NCBI GenBank assembly: GCA_016709875.1
Contig: JADJLZ010000018.1
Location: forward strand, 124,001-188,000
DNA from: Planctomycetota bacterium
GTDB lineage: Bacteria > Planctomycetota > UBA1135 > GCA-002686595
Reading direction: 5' to 3'
Length of the DNA: 64,000 bases
This document shows positions 7,795 through 17,500 of the stretch, piece by piece. The translations under genes and the position numbers were made by a program. The notes beneath the pieces were generated by a model that was not told where the DNA came from, ran no database searches, and was given only the letters and a program-made list of their open reading frames with translations. Within the stretch, counting starts at the first letter, position 1, and every line of letters starts with the position of its first letter.

Positions 7795-10737
7795 GTGACG
7801 AACAGCATTTCCCAGGAGGACCGCCTCGAGCGCTTCCGGCGCCTGATGCCCAAGCGCGTGCGGCGCATCCTGCTCGTCGCCAGCGCCTACGACTCCTTCA
7901 TCCTCGAGCAGGACGGCCAGCTCTCGGACCTGATCCTGACCGAGCTGCTCGACCCCAACCTGCGCAACGTGCCCTCGATCACCTCGGTCTCGACCGGGGC
8001 GCAGGCGCTCGAAATCGCCGCGAAACGGCGCTTCGACCTGGTCATCACCACCAGCGAGCTGGGCGACATGGACGAGCGCGAGCTCGCGCGCCGCCTGCGC
8101 GAGCGCGGCATCGCGACGCCGATCGTGCTGCTGGTCTTCGAGAACCGCGATCCCTCCGCGCACGCGCTGGAGAGTTCGCTGCCCGACATCGAGCGCGTCT
8201 TCGTCTGGCAGGGCGACCGGCGCATCCTGCTCGGGATCATCAGCCACCTCGAGGACCGCTGGAACGTCGCGCACGACACGCGCGTGGTCGGCGTGAGCAC
8301 GATCATCCTGATCGAGGACAACCCGCGCTACTACTCGGCCTTCCTGCCGCTGCTCTACGCCGAGCTGATGAAGCAGACGCGCAAGGTGATCGCGGAGGGC
8401 ACGAACCTCTCCAACAAGCTGACGCGCATGCGCGCGCGGCCCAAGATCCTGCTCTGCAGCGACTACGAGGAGGCCTGGCGCACCTACAAGAGCTACCAGC
8501 GCACGGTGCTGGGCATCATCTCGGACGTGGACTTCCCGCGCGACGGGAAGCTCGAGCCGCAGGCCGGCCTGGATTTCGCCCGCGCGGTGCGCGAGGAGGC
8601 GCCCGAGCTGCCGATCATGCTGCAGACGCTCGATCCCCAGGCCGTGCGCGGCGCGGCCGACGTGGGCGCCGAGGTCGTGCTCAAGAACTCGCCGCACCTG
8701 CTGCACCAGCTCGGTCGCTTCGTCACCGAGCGCTTCGGCTTCGGCGATTTCGTGTTCCGCACCGGCGACCTGCACGAGGTCGGCCGGGCCTCGAACCTGC
8801 GCACGCTGCTGCAGCTTCTGGGCACGGTCCCCGACGAGTCGATCCACTGGCACGCCGAGCGCAACCACTTCTCGACCTGGCTGCGCGCGCGCACGGAGTT
8901 CCGCCTCGCGGAGCAGCTGCGGCCGCGCCGCCTGGGCGACTTCGAGTCGATCGCGCAGGTGCGCGAGCTGCTGGTGGACTCGATCCGCACCTTCCGGCGC
9001 GAGCGCCAGAGCGGCACGATCTCGGACTTCGACCCCGCGGGCTTCGACACGCTGACGAGCTTCGCGCGCATCGGCAGCGGCTCGCTGGGAGGCAAGGCGC
9101 GCGGCATGGCCTTCTGCCGCGACCTGCTGCACCGCCAGCAGCTGGGCACGCGCTTCCCGCACGTGCGCATCTTCGTGCCCTCCGCGGTGGTGCTCGCGAC
9201 CGGCGTGTTCGAGCAGTTCCTGGACCAGAACCGACTGCGCGACTTCGCGATCGAGGAAGAGGACGACGCGCGCATCCAGGCGCGTTTCCTGGAGGCGCGC
9301 TTGCCCGAGGAGGTCTTCGAAGCGCTGCAGCAGTACGTGGACCTGGTGGACTATCCGCTCGCGGTGCGCTCCTCGAGCCTGCTCGAGGACTCCCCCACGC
9401 TGCCTTTCGCGGGCGTGTACGCCACGTACATGGTCCCCAACGCGCACGCCGACCGGAAGGTGCGCACCATGCAACTCGCGCAGGCCATCAAGCGCGTCTA
9501 CGCCTCGACCTTCTTCCGCGACGCCAAGGCCTACATGCGCACGACGCCCTACCGCCTCGAGGAGGAGCAGATGGCGGTGATCCTGCAGCGCCTCGTCGGC
9601 CGGCGGCACGGCACACGCTTCTACCCGGACTTCGCCGGCGCCGCGCGCTCGCACAACTTCTATCCCACGCCGCCGATGCGCGCCGAGGACGGGATCGCCG
9701 CGGTCGCGCTGGGTCTGGGACAGACCGTCGTCAGCGGCCGGCGCGCGCTGCGCTTCTCGCCGAGATACCCGCGCCACCCGGTGCAGTTCTCGACGCCCGA
9801 GGAGATCCTGGCCAACGCGCAGTCGGGCTTCTACGCGCTCGAACTCGACCCGCTGGCGAGCGAGGCGGACGCCGGCCTCGAGCTCGTGCTGCACGAACTC
9901 GACCGCGCCGTCGAGGACGGCACGCTCGCGCCGCTGGCCTCGACCTGGTCACCCGAGAACGATTCGGTGCGCGACGGGCTGGGCCGCGAGGGCCTGCCGC
10001 TGGTGACCTTCGCGCCGATCCTGAAGCAGAAGAGCTTCCCCCTGCCCGAGATCCTCGAGCTGCTGCTCGAGACCGTGCAGCGTGGCCTCAACGTGCCGGC
10101 CGAGATCGAGTTCGCCGTCAACTTCGCCGCCACACCCAGCGCGCGCGCGGAGTTCGCCTTCCTGCAGATGCGCCCCGTGCTCGTGCCGCGCGAGGGCGAG
10201 CGCGTCGAGCTGGCCCAGGAGCCGCGCGAGAAGCTCGTGTGCCGCAGCACGAGCGTGCTCGGCAACGGCCGGCTGGAGGGCATCCGCGACCTGGTCGTGG
10301 TCGATCGCGAGCGCTTCGACCGCGCGCGCAGCGCCGAGATCGCGTTCGAGATCGCCGCGCTCAACGCGCAGCTCGTGCTCGAGCAGCGGCCCTACGCGCT
10401 GATCGGTGTCGGCCGCTGGGGCGCCTCCGACCCCTGGCTCGGTATCCCCGTGCGCTGGGAGGCCATCGCGGGCGCGCGCGCGATCGTCGAGTGCGCCTTC
10501 CGCGACCTCGCGGTCGTGCCCAGCCAGGGCTCGCACTTCTTCCAGAATCTGGTCTCCTCGCGCGTGGGCTACTTCACGATCAAGGACGACGCGGGAGACT
10601 TCGTCGACTGGGAGTGGCTCGCCGGCTGCGTCGCGCAGTCCCAGACGGAGTTCGTGCGCCATCTGCGCTTCGAGCAGCCGCTCGCGATCGCGATGGATGG
10701 CCGCTGCGGCGCGGGTTCGATCGCGCGGCCGGCCTAG
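7795..10737 (+). CDS. Receiver-like domains fused to PEP-synthase/PPDK ATP-binding domain
   Basis: The protein (980 residues, GTG start 16 bp after bcp) has two receiver-like segments, about 20-130 and about 165-320, the second containing IILIEDNPRYY. Downstream of these, from about 425, is the pyruvate/PEP-dikinase N-terminal nucleotide-binding domain: GSGSLGGKARGMAF, YPLAVRSSSLLEDS (about 520), LQRLVGRRHG and GIAAVALGLGQTVVSG. The phosphohistidine swivel domain and PEP-binding barrel of true PEP synthase or PPDK are missing. It therefore cannot be a complete PEP synthase. A regulatory or phosphotransfer role is inference. Its stop shares the tetranucleotide CTAG with the convergent gdhA stop. 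Confidence 0.82.
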   Translation: MTNSISQEDRLERFRRLMPKRVRRILLVASAYDSFILEQDGQLSDLILTELLDPNLRNVPSITSVSTGAQALEIAAKRRFDLVITTSELGDMDERELARRLRERGIATPIVLLVFENRDPSAHALESSLPDIERVFVWQGDRRILLGIISHLEDRWNVAHDTRVVGVSTIILIEDNPRYYSAFLPLLYAELMKQTRKVIAEGTNLSNKLTRMRARPKILLCSDYEEAWRTYKSYQRTVLGIISDVDFPRDGKLEPQAGLDFARAVREEAPELPIMLQTLDPQAVRGAADVGAEVVLKNSPHLLHQLGRFVTERFGFGDFVFRTGDLHEVGRASNLRTLLQLLGTVPDESIHWHAERNHFSTWLRARTEFRLAEQLRPRRLGDFESIAQVRELLVDSIRTFRRERQSGTISDFDPAGFDTLTSFARIGSGSLGGKARGMAFCRDLLHRQQLGTRFPHVRIFVPSAVVLATGVFEQFLDQNRLRDFAIEEEDDARIQARFLEARLPEEVFEALQQYVDLVDYPLAVRSSSLLEDSPTLPFAGVYATYMVPNAHADRKVRTMQLAQAIKRVYASTFFRDAKAYMRTTPYRLEEEQMAVILQRLVGRRHGTRFYPDFAGAARSHNFYPTPPMRAEDGIAAVALGLGQTVVSGRRALRFSPRYPRHPVQFSTPEEILANAQSGFYALELDPLASEADAGLELVLHELDRAVEDGTLAPLASTWSPENDSVRDGLGREGLPLVTFAPILKQKSFPLPEILELLLETVQRGLNVPAEIEFAVNFAATPSARAEFAFLQMRPVLVPREGERVELAQEPREKLVCRSTSVLGNGRLEGIRDLVVVDRERFDRARSAEIAFEIAALNAQLVLEQRPYALIGVGRWGASDPWLGIPVRWEAIAGARAIVECAFRDLAVVPSQGSHFFQNLVSSRVGYFTIKDDAGDFVDWEWLAGCVAQSQTEFVRHLRFEQPLAIAMDGRCGAGSIARPA

Positions 10738-12095
10738 ACCAGGCCCTGGTCCAGCATCGCGTCGGCGACCTTGAGGAAGCCCGCGATGTTCGCGCCCGCG
10801 ACGTAGTTCCCGGGCACGCCGAAGCGCTCGGCCGCGTCGAGCGCCGCGCGGTGGATGTTCTTCATGATGCCGTGCAGCTTCGCGTCGACCTCCTCGCGCG
10901 ACCACGCGTAGCGCTGCGAGTTCTGGCTCATCTCCAGGCCCGAGACGGCGACACCGCCGGCATTCGCGGCCTTGGCGGGGCCGAAGAGGATCTTCGCGTC
11001 GAGGAACACGTTCACGCCGCCGAGCGTGGTGGGCATGTTCGCTCCCTCGGCGACGGCGTACACGCCGCCCTTGACGAGGTTCGCGGCGTCGAGCTCGTTG
11101 ATCTCGTTCTGCGTCGCGCAGGGGAAGGCGCACTGCGCCTTGTGCGACCAGAGCGGGTTCGACTTCGCACCGGCCTGCACGGGCGTGTAGACCGAGCCCT
11201 GGAAGCGCGCCGCGTAGTCCGCGATGCGTCCGCGCTTCTTGTTCTTCAGCTCCATCACGAAGGCCAGCCTCTCCCTGTCGATGCCGGCCGGATCGTGGAT
11301 GTAGCCGGCCGAGTCCGAGAGCGTCAGCGCCTTGCCGCCGAGCTGCGTGATCTTCTCGACCGTGTACTGCGCCACGTTGCCGCTGCCCGAGACGAGGCAG
11401 GTCTTGCCCGCCAGCGTCTCCTTGCGCGTCGCGAGCATCTCCGCCGCGAAATACACCGCGCCGTAGCCCGTCGCCTCGGGCCGGATCAGCGAGCCGCCCC
11501 AGTTGAGGCCCTTGCCCGTGAGCACGCCGGTGAACTCGTTGCGCAGGCGCTTGTACTGCCCGAACAGGAAGCCGATCTCGCGTCCGCCCACGCCGATGTC
11601 GCCCGCGGGGACGTCCGTGTTCGGCCCGATGTGGCGCGCGAGCTCGGTCATGAACGACTGGCAGAAGCGCATCACCTCGGCGTCCGACTTGCCTTTGGGA
11701 TCGAAGTCCGAGCCGCCCTTGCCGCCGCCCATCGGCAGCGTGGTCAGGCTGTTCTTGAAGACCTGCTCGAAGGCCAGGAACTTGAGGATGCCCAGGTTGA
11801 CCGAGGGGTGAAAGCGCAGCCCGCCCTTGTAGGGACCGATCGCGCTGTTCATCTCGATGCGGAAGCCGCGGTTCACCTGCACCTCGCCCTGGTCGTCGGT
11901 CCAAGGCACGCGGAAGAGCAGCACGCGCTCGGGCTCGATCATGCGCTCGAGGATCTTCGCGCGCTCGTACTCGGGATGGCGCTCGAGCACCGGCGCGAGT
12001 GAGAGCAGCACCTCCTCCACCGCTTGGTGGAACTCGGGTTCGCCGGGATTCTTGGCCTTGGTGCGCGAGAGCAGGGAAGAAATGGAGGCGTTCAT
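10734..12095 (-). CDS. gdhA: NADP-type glutamate dehydrogenase
   Basis: This 453-residue enzyme interconverts 2-oxoglutarate plus ammonium and glutamate, linking nitrogen assimilation to central carbon. Its length and sequence match the hexameric GdhA type. Seen: GFRIEMNSAIGPYKGGLRFH with the substrate-site lysine, LPMGGGKGGSDFDPKGKSD with the catalytic lysine region, PAGDIGVGGREIGFLFGQYK, and the Rossmann motif CLVSGSGNVAQYTVEKI (about 235-250). The C-terminal helix GVPGNYVAGANIAGFLKVADAM is complete. It is convergent with the receiver/PEP-synthase-like gene and transcribed away from the cysS end. Confidence 0.97.
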   Translation of the reverse strand: MNASISSLLSRTKAKNPGEPEFHQAVEEVLLSLAPVLERHPEYERAKILERMIEPERVLLFRVPWTDDQGEVQVNRGFRIEMNSAIGPYKGGLRFHPSVNLGILKFLAFEQVFKNSLTTLPMGGGKGGSDFDPKGKSDAEVMRFCQSFMTELARHIGPNTDVPAGDIGVGGREIGFLFGQYKRLRNEFTGVLTGKGLNWGGSLIRPEATGYGAVYFAAEMLATRKETLAGKTCLVSGSGNVAQYTVEKITQLGGKALTLSDSAGYIHDPAGIDRERLAFVMELKNKKRGRIADYAARFQGSVYTPVQAGAKSNPLWSHKAQCAFPCATQNEINELDAANLVKGGVYAVAEGANMPTTLGGVNVFLDAKILFGPAKAANAGGVAVSGLEMSQNSQRYAWSREEVDAKLHGIMKNIHRAALDAAERFGVPGNYVAGANIAGFLKVADAMLDQGLV

Positions 12096-12146
12096 GGCGC
12101 CACCCTCGCCCCGAGCTGGGCCGCCGTCAAGCAGCAGAAGTCGGCT

Positions 12147-13568
12147 TCAGCCCTTCTTCTTCCACGACACGCCCGAGGGCGTATCCTCGAGCACGATGCC
12201 CTGCGCGAGCAGGTAGTCGCGGATGCGATCGGACTCCTTGAAGTCCTTGCGCTTGCGCGCGGCCTGGCGCTCGTCGATCAGGCGCTGCACATCGTCGCCG
12301 ATCAGCTCCTCCTCGGTCTGCATCACGCCGAAGACCTCGTTCGACTTCTTCACGAACTGCAGCGCCGCCGCCGCGGCACTCTGGCCGAGCTGGCCCTCGA
12401 GCACCAGCGTGCGCAGCTTGAAGAGCTCGGCCAGCGCGCGCGGGACGTTCAAGTCGTCGTCGAGCGCCGCCTCGAACTCCTGCTTCGCCTCGCCCACCGC
12501 CTCGAGCCCGTCGTCGGCGCTCGGACTGGCACCCTCGCCGCGCGCGGCCTTGCGCAGGCGCACGACGAGGTCGTCGAGGTTCTCGAGTGCCGCCGCACTC
12601 TCCTTCAGGATCTCCCAGGTGAAGTTGAGCGGCGCTCGGTAGTGGCCGCGGATCAGGCAGTAGCGCAGCTGGCGCGGCTGGAATCCGCGCGCCAGGACGT
12701 CGTCGAGGTTGTAGACGTTGCCCAGACTCTTCGACATCTTCCCGCCGTCGACCTGCAGGAACTTCGAGTGCACCCAGTAGCTCGCGAAGGCGCGGCCGGT
12801 GAAGGCCTCCGTCTGCGCGATCTCGCACTCGTGGTGCGGGAAGATGTTGTCCTCGCCGCCGGTGTGGATGTCGATCTGGTCGCCCAGGTGCTTGCGCGAC
12901 ATCGCCGAGCACTCGATGTGCCAGCCGGGATAACCGTCGGGCCCGAAGCGGCTCGTCCACTTCATCAGGTGCTGCTTGTCGCTCTTCCACAGCGCGAAAT
13001 CGGCCGGATGGCGCTTCTCCTCGCGCACCTCGATGCGGTTGCCGGCGTCGAGCTCCTCGACCTTGTTGCCCGAGAGTCGGCCGTAGCGCGCGAACTTCGA
13101 GACCTCGAAGTAGACGTCGCCGCCGGTCTGGTAGGCGTAGCCCTTTTGCAGCAGTCCCTCGATGATCTCGAGCATCTCGGGGATGTGCTCGCTGGCCTTG
13201 GGATTGGCCGCGGCCTTGCGGAAGCCGAGCGCGGCGAGGTCCTTGTGGAAGAGCTCGGTCCAGCCGCGGCTGATCGCCCAGGGGTCCTTGTTCTCCTTGC
13301 GCGCCTGGGCCTCGATCTTGTCCTCGCCTTCGTCGGCGTCGGCGAGGATGTGGCCCACGTCGGTGATGTTCATCACCTGCTTGACCGCGAAGCCCTGGTA
13401 CTCGAGCCAGCGGCGCAGCGTGTCGGCGAAGAGGAAGGAGCGCAGGTTGCCGATGTGCGCGCGGCCGTAGACGGTCGGGCCGCAGTTGTACATGCGGACC
13501 ACTCCGGGCTCGAGCGTGCGGAACTCTTCCTTCTGGCGGGTGAGCGTGTTGTAGACGTGGAAAGTCAT
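12147..13568 (-). CDS. cysS: Cysteinyl-tRNA synthetase
   Basis: This class I synthetase (473 residues) charges tRNA-Cys. Zinc and catalytic features are present: Cys29 in MYNCGPTVYG, the HIGH-like HIGNLRS, WHIECSAMS, HHECEIAQ, and the KMSKSLGN loop. The DALR-type anticodon-binding region and C-terminal domain follow. The frame extends upstream of 13568, but that extension is low-complexity and lies over the divergent gene at 13636. The ATG at 13568 gives the standard MTFHVYNTLTRQKEEF start and is chosen for that reason. Confidence 0.97.
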   Translation of the reverse strand: MTFHVYNTLTRQKEEFRTLEPGVVRMYNCGPTVYGRAHIGNLRSFLFADTLRRWLEYQGFAVKQVMNITDVGHILADADEGEDKIEAQARKENKDPWAISRGWTELFHKDLAALGFRKAAANPKASEHIPEMLEIIEGLLQKGYAYQTGGDVYFEVSKFARYGRLSGNKVEELDAGNRIEVREEKRHPADFALWKSDKQHLMKWTSRFGPDGYPGWHIECSAMSRKHLGDQIDIHTGGEDNIFPHHECEIAQTEAFTGRAFASYWVHSKFLQVDGGKMSKSLGNVYNLDDVLARGFQPRQLRYCLIRGHYRAPLNFTWEILKESAAALENLDDLVVRLRKAARGEGASPSADDGLEAVGEAKQEFEAALDDDLNVPRALAELFKLRTLVLEGQLGQSAAAAALQFVKKSNEVFGVMQTEEELIGDDVQRLIDERQAARKRKDFKESDRIRDYLLAQGIVLEDTPSGVSWKKKG

Positions 13569-13635
13569 GATCGAGGGGGCTTTTGCTAGCCTGATCAGGG
13601 TAGCGCGCCCCGCGCACGAACTCTCGGAGGAACCC

Positions 13636-14493
13636 ATGGCCGCCCCGCTCTTCCTCGCCCTGCTGCTCGCCGGACTCGCGCAGGAGCCCGCGGCCGGACC
13701 CAGCGCGCCGTCCGCGGAGCGCCCGGCCTCGCGCGTGTGCTTCTTCATGCTCTCGGGCGAGCTCAAGGCCGAGCCGCTGCGCAAGGCGCTCGCAGAGCTC
13801 TCGAGCACGGCGGCGCAGTGCCGCATCCTCGAGGGCCCGCGCAAGACCGGCGCGCGCCCGGGTGCGCAGTTCGTGGCCGTCGAGGCGCCCGCGGCGCTCG
13901 GCGCGAAGGAGCTCATCGCGGCGCTGCGCAAGGGCTGCGGCGGCGCGGAACCGCTCTCGTTCACCGCCTTCGAGGGCAAGGCCGGCGGCCAGGGCGCCGA
14001 CGCCGAGAGCGCGGGCTTCCTCGGCTTGCCGACGCGTGATTTCGTGCTCGGGATGAGCGGCGACATCCGCTGGTACGACACGCTCTCAGACTGGCGCCAG
14101 TTCTACTTCGCCGCGGGCAAGATCGGCGCCAAGGAGATCGCCGACCGCTACCACAAGCTCTTCGGCCCTGTCGGCGGCGGCGAGGCGGGCGAGGTCGCGC
14201 GCGAGGAGCTGCAGTGGACGCTCGCCGAGCCGCTCGATCCCAAGGCCGCCGAGCGCGCGCATAAGGCGCTCGCCAAGCTCCCCGGCGTCGCACGCGCCGT
14301 CTTCGACGCGCCCACGCGCGCGCTGCGCCTGGATGTGCGTCTGGAGAACCAGAAGAGCTCCGGGCCGCCGGGGAAGCGCGCCGAAAAGGCCGGTCCCGTT
14401 CGCGTGCGCTTCGACACGCTGCCCGTGTTCGAGATCCTCGACAAGGAGAAGCTCGCGCTCGAACCCGCCGCGCCCGCGGAAGCTGGGAAGTAG
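13636..14493 (+). CDS. Secreted protein of unknown function
   Basis: The protein (285 residues) starts at an ATG preceded by a strong GGAGGAACCC ribosome-binding site. It opens with a signal peptide (PLFLALLLAGLAQEP). Two short alpha/beta segments read like ferredoxin-fold modules: ELKAEPLRKALAELSSTAAQCRILEG, and near residue 200 RAHKALAKLPGVARAVFDAPTRALRLDV, which resembles a metal-binding-domain (HMA) fold without its CxxC. No catalytic motif is evident. It lies 18 bp before the Ser/Thr kinase gene, so the two are probably co-transcribed. Confidence 0.75.
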   Translation: MAAPLFLALLLAGLAQEPAAGPSAPSAERPASRVCFFMLSGELKAEPLRKALAELSSTAAQCRILEGPRKTGARPGAQFVAVEAPAALGAKELIAALRKGCGGAEPLSFTAFEGKAGGQGADAESAGFLGLPTRDFVLGMSGDIRWYDTLSDWRQFYFAAGKIGAKEIADRYHKLFGPVGGGEAGEVAREELQWTLAEPLDPKAAERAHKALAKLPGVARAVFDAPTRALRLDVRLENQKSSGPPGKRAEKAGPVRVRFDTLPVFEILDKEKLALEPAAPAEAGK

Positions 14494-14511
14494 CGCGCGC
14501 GGCGTGGCAGA

Positions 14512-17500
14512 ATGAGGGGCTGCGAGAGCCGTTCCGTGAGCGCAACACCCCTCCCCCGCTTCCGACTCGACCGCGAACTGGGCACCGGCACCTCGGGCCG
14601 CGTGTGGCACGGCGTGCTGCTCGAGGAGAGCGGCGGCGCTCCCGCGGGGACCGAACTCGCGGTGAAGTACCTGCACCCGCGCCTGGAGAACGACGCGGCG
14701 GCGCTCGATGCCTTCGAGACCGAGGCGCGCGCGGGCCTCGCGGCGCGCCATCCGGGCCTGGTCGAGGTGCTCGGCAGCGGGCGCGACGCGAAGGGCCACT
14801 GCCTGCTGATGCGCTTCGTCGAGGGCCGTTCGCTGCGCGAGGTGCTGCGCGAGGAGGGCGCGCTGCCCGAGCCGCGCGTGCGCTCGATCGGCAAGCAGAT
14901 CGCGGGCGCGCTGGCGGCGCTGCACGCGGCGGGCTACCTGCACGGCGATCTGAAGCCCGAGAACATCCGCCTGGACGCGCAAGGCCACGCGGTGCTGCTC
15001 GACCTGGGCTTCGCGCGCGCGATCGAGGCCGGCGGCAGTGTCGTCCGGCGCGGGCCCGCGCCGGGCGCGGGCAGCCTGCCCTACCTCTCGCCCGAGCAGG
15101 CGCGCGGCGAGCCGGCCAGCCTCGCCAGCGACGTCTTCGCGCTGGGAGTGGTGCTGTACGAGATCGCCACCGGACTGCACCCCTTCGCGCTGCGCGCGCG
15201 CGAGGGCACGCCCGCCTCGCCGCATCCGCTGCTCGAGGGCAGCGGTTCGAGCGGCGCGGTCGCGCGCGCGGCGCTCGAGCGCCCCGACGCGGACCGGCTG
15301 CTGGCGGCGATCGCGACCGCGCGCATCACGGCACCCTCGCGCCATGTGCCGCAGCTCTCGCCCTTCCTCGACCGGCTGCTCGAGGTCGTGCTCGCGCGCG
15401 ATCCCGAGCGGCGGCCGACGAGTGTGGAGCTCGCCGAGCAGCTCACTTCGCAGGAGAGCGGCGAGTGGTGGCGCTCGGAACTGCACTTCGAGGCCACCGA
15501 ACGCCGCGGCGGCAGCGGCGAGACCGATGCGCGCCACCTGACACCGCTCGTCGGCCGCGAGCGCGAGATCCGCGCGCTGTTCTCGGCCTACGACTGCGCG
15601 GTGCGCGGCCGGCCGCTCGAGGAACTCGACCCGCAGCCGGACTCGCGCCCGGCGAGCCCGCGCGCCTACCTCGGCGGCGCGGTCTGGATCGAGGGCGCGG
15701 CGGGCACGGGCAAGTCGCGCCTCGTGCACGAATTCGCCTCGCGCGCGCGCACCAGCGACGACCCGCCGCTGTACCTGTACGCGCGCTGCCGCGAGCTCGA
15801 CGAGGAGCGGCCCTGCCACCCGATCCTGCGCCTGCTCGAGAAGTACCTGCGCCTGCCCGCGCGCACGGCACCGCGCGAGCGCGAGCGCGCGCTGCTCGGC
15901 CGGCTCGTGCCGCCGCGCGTCGCGGAGACCCTGGCGCAGGCGCTCGACCCCGAGTACGAGGGCACCAGCCCGATCTCGATCCCCGTCGCGCTCGCGGTCT
16001 GGCTCGTCGCGCTCGGACGCGAGATCTCGCTGGTCGTGTTCCTCGACGACTTGCACTGGGCGCGCGAGGGAACGCTCGAGGTGCTGACGCTCGCCGCCGA
16101 GAAGCTCGCGGGCACGCGCACGCTGCTCGTCAGCGCACGCCGCAGCGCGGTCACGCCGCACGCCGGCGATGCGCTCGCGCGCCTTTCGGGGCGTCTGGAA
16201 GCCGAGGTCCCGCTCTGGCGCATCGAACTGGGGCAGCTCAACGAAGCCGCCGTGACCGAGCTCGTGGAACAGCTCTTCCACCACACCGCGCCCAAGCTGC
16301 GCCTCGCGCGCGTGCTCTGGCAGCGCAGCCGCGGCAACCCCGCGCACCTGGTCGAGATCCTGCGCGGGCTGCTCGCGCGCGGCGAAGCGCGCGTGCACCC
16401 CGAGGGCGCGGGCCTCGTGCTCGCGATCCCGCCCGACGAGCTGCCGCTGCCGCCCTCGCTCAGCCAGGCGATCCAGGAGTCCTACCGCCGGCTCTCGCTC
16501 TCCGAACGCACCTGGCTGCGCCGGCTCTCGGTCGCCGGCGGGCGCATCGAGACCGAGTTCCTGAAGCGCGCCTTCGCACCGCGCCACTCGGCGGAGGTCG
16601 ACGCCGTGCTCGCGCAGCTCGTGCGCGCGGGCTGGCTCGTGCCTGTCGGAGCGCGTTACCGTTTCGCGCGGCCCGCGCTGCGCGAAGCGGTCTACCGCGG
16701 CCTCTCGCGCGAGCAGCGCGTCAAGCTGCACGGCGCCGCGGCGGACGCACTGCGTCCCGAACCCGGCGTCGTCGCGGGCTTCGAGGACTCCTTCCAGCGC
16801 GCCTTCCACCTGCGCGCCTCGGGCCGGCACGAGGAGCTGCTCGACTGCCTGCAGGGCCTCTTGCCGCGGCTCTTGCGCGCCGGCCAGCCGCAGCGCATCC
16901 ACTCGCTCGCCTCCTGGGGACTCGACAGCCTCGAGCACCTGCCGCACACGCGCGAGACCGACCAGCAGCGCATCGAACTGCTCGAGGCCGCGGTGGACGC
17001 CGCCGACCGCCTGGGGTTCCGCGCCGGCCAGCGCGAGCTGCTCGACCAGCTCTCGGAGCTCGAATTCGACCCCGACACCGATCCGGTGGCGGTCGGACGC
17101 GTGTACATGCTGCACGGCCGCTACGCGGTCAGCACCGGCCAGTTCGGCCTGGCGCGCGGGATGCTGCGCAACGCGGTGCAGCTCTTCGGCCGCAGCGACC
17201 ACCTCGAACTGCAGAGCGAGGCGTTGCGCCGGCTCGCGCAAGTGCAGGCGCACGTGGGCGAGATGGCCGAGGCGCGCTCGCTCGCGCTCGAGGCGCTCGA
17301 GGCCTCGCAGGCGGACGCGCAGCGCGCGCTGGCGCACAACGCCCTGGGGGTGATCGACGTCTTGGGCGACGAGCTCGAGAGCGCGCTCGAGCACGCCGAT
17401 CACGCGCTCGCTCTCCTGCGGCGCGACCGCGGCTACCAGATGCCCGGCGCGCACGCGGCGTCCTACCTGCTGCGCGCGCGCGTGTACCGCATCGCCGGCT

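Noticed and set aside
13569..14081. N-terminal extension of cysS by about 170 codons
   Set aside because: The extension is low-complexity, overlaps the divergent secreted-protein gene, and the standard CysRS start is at 13568.
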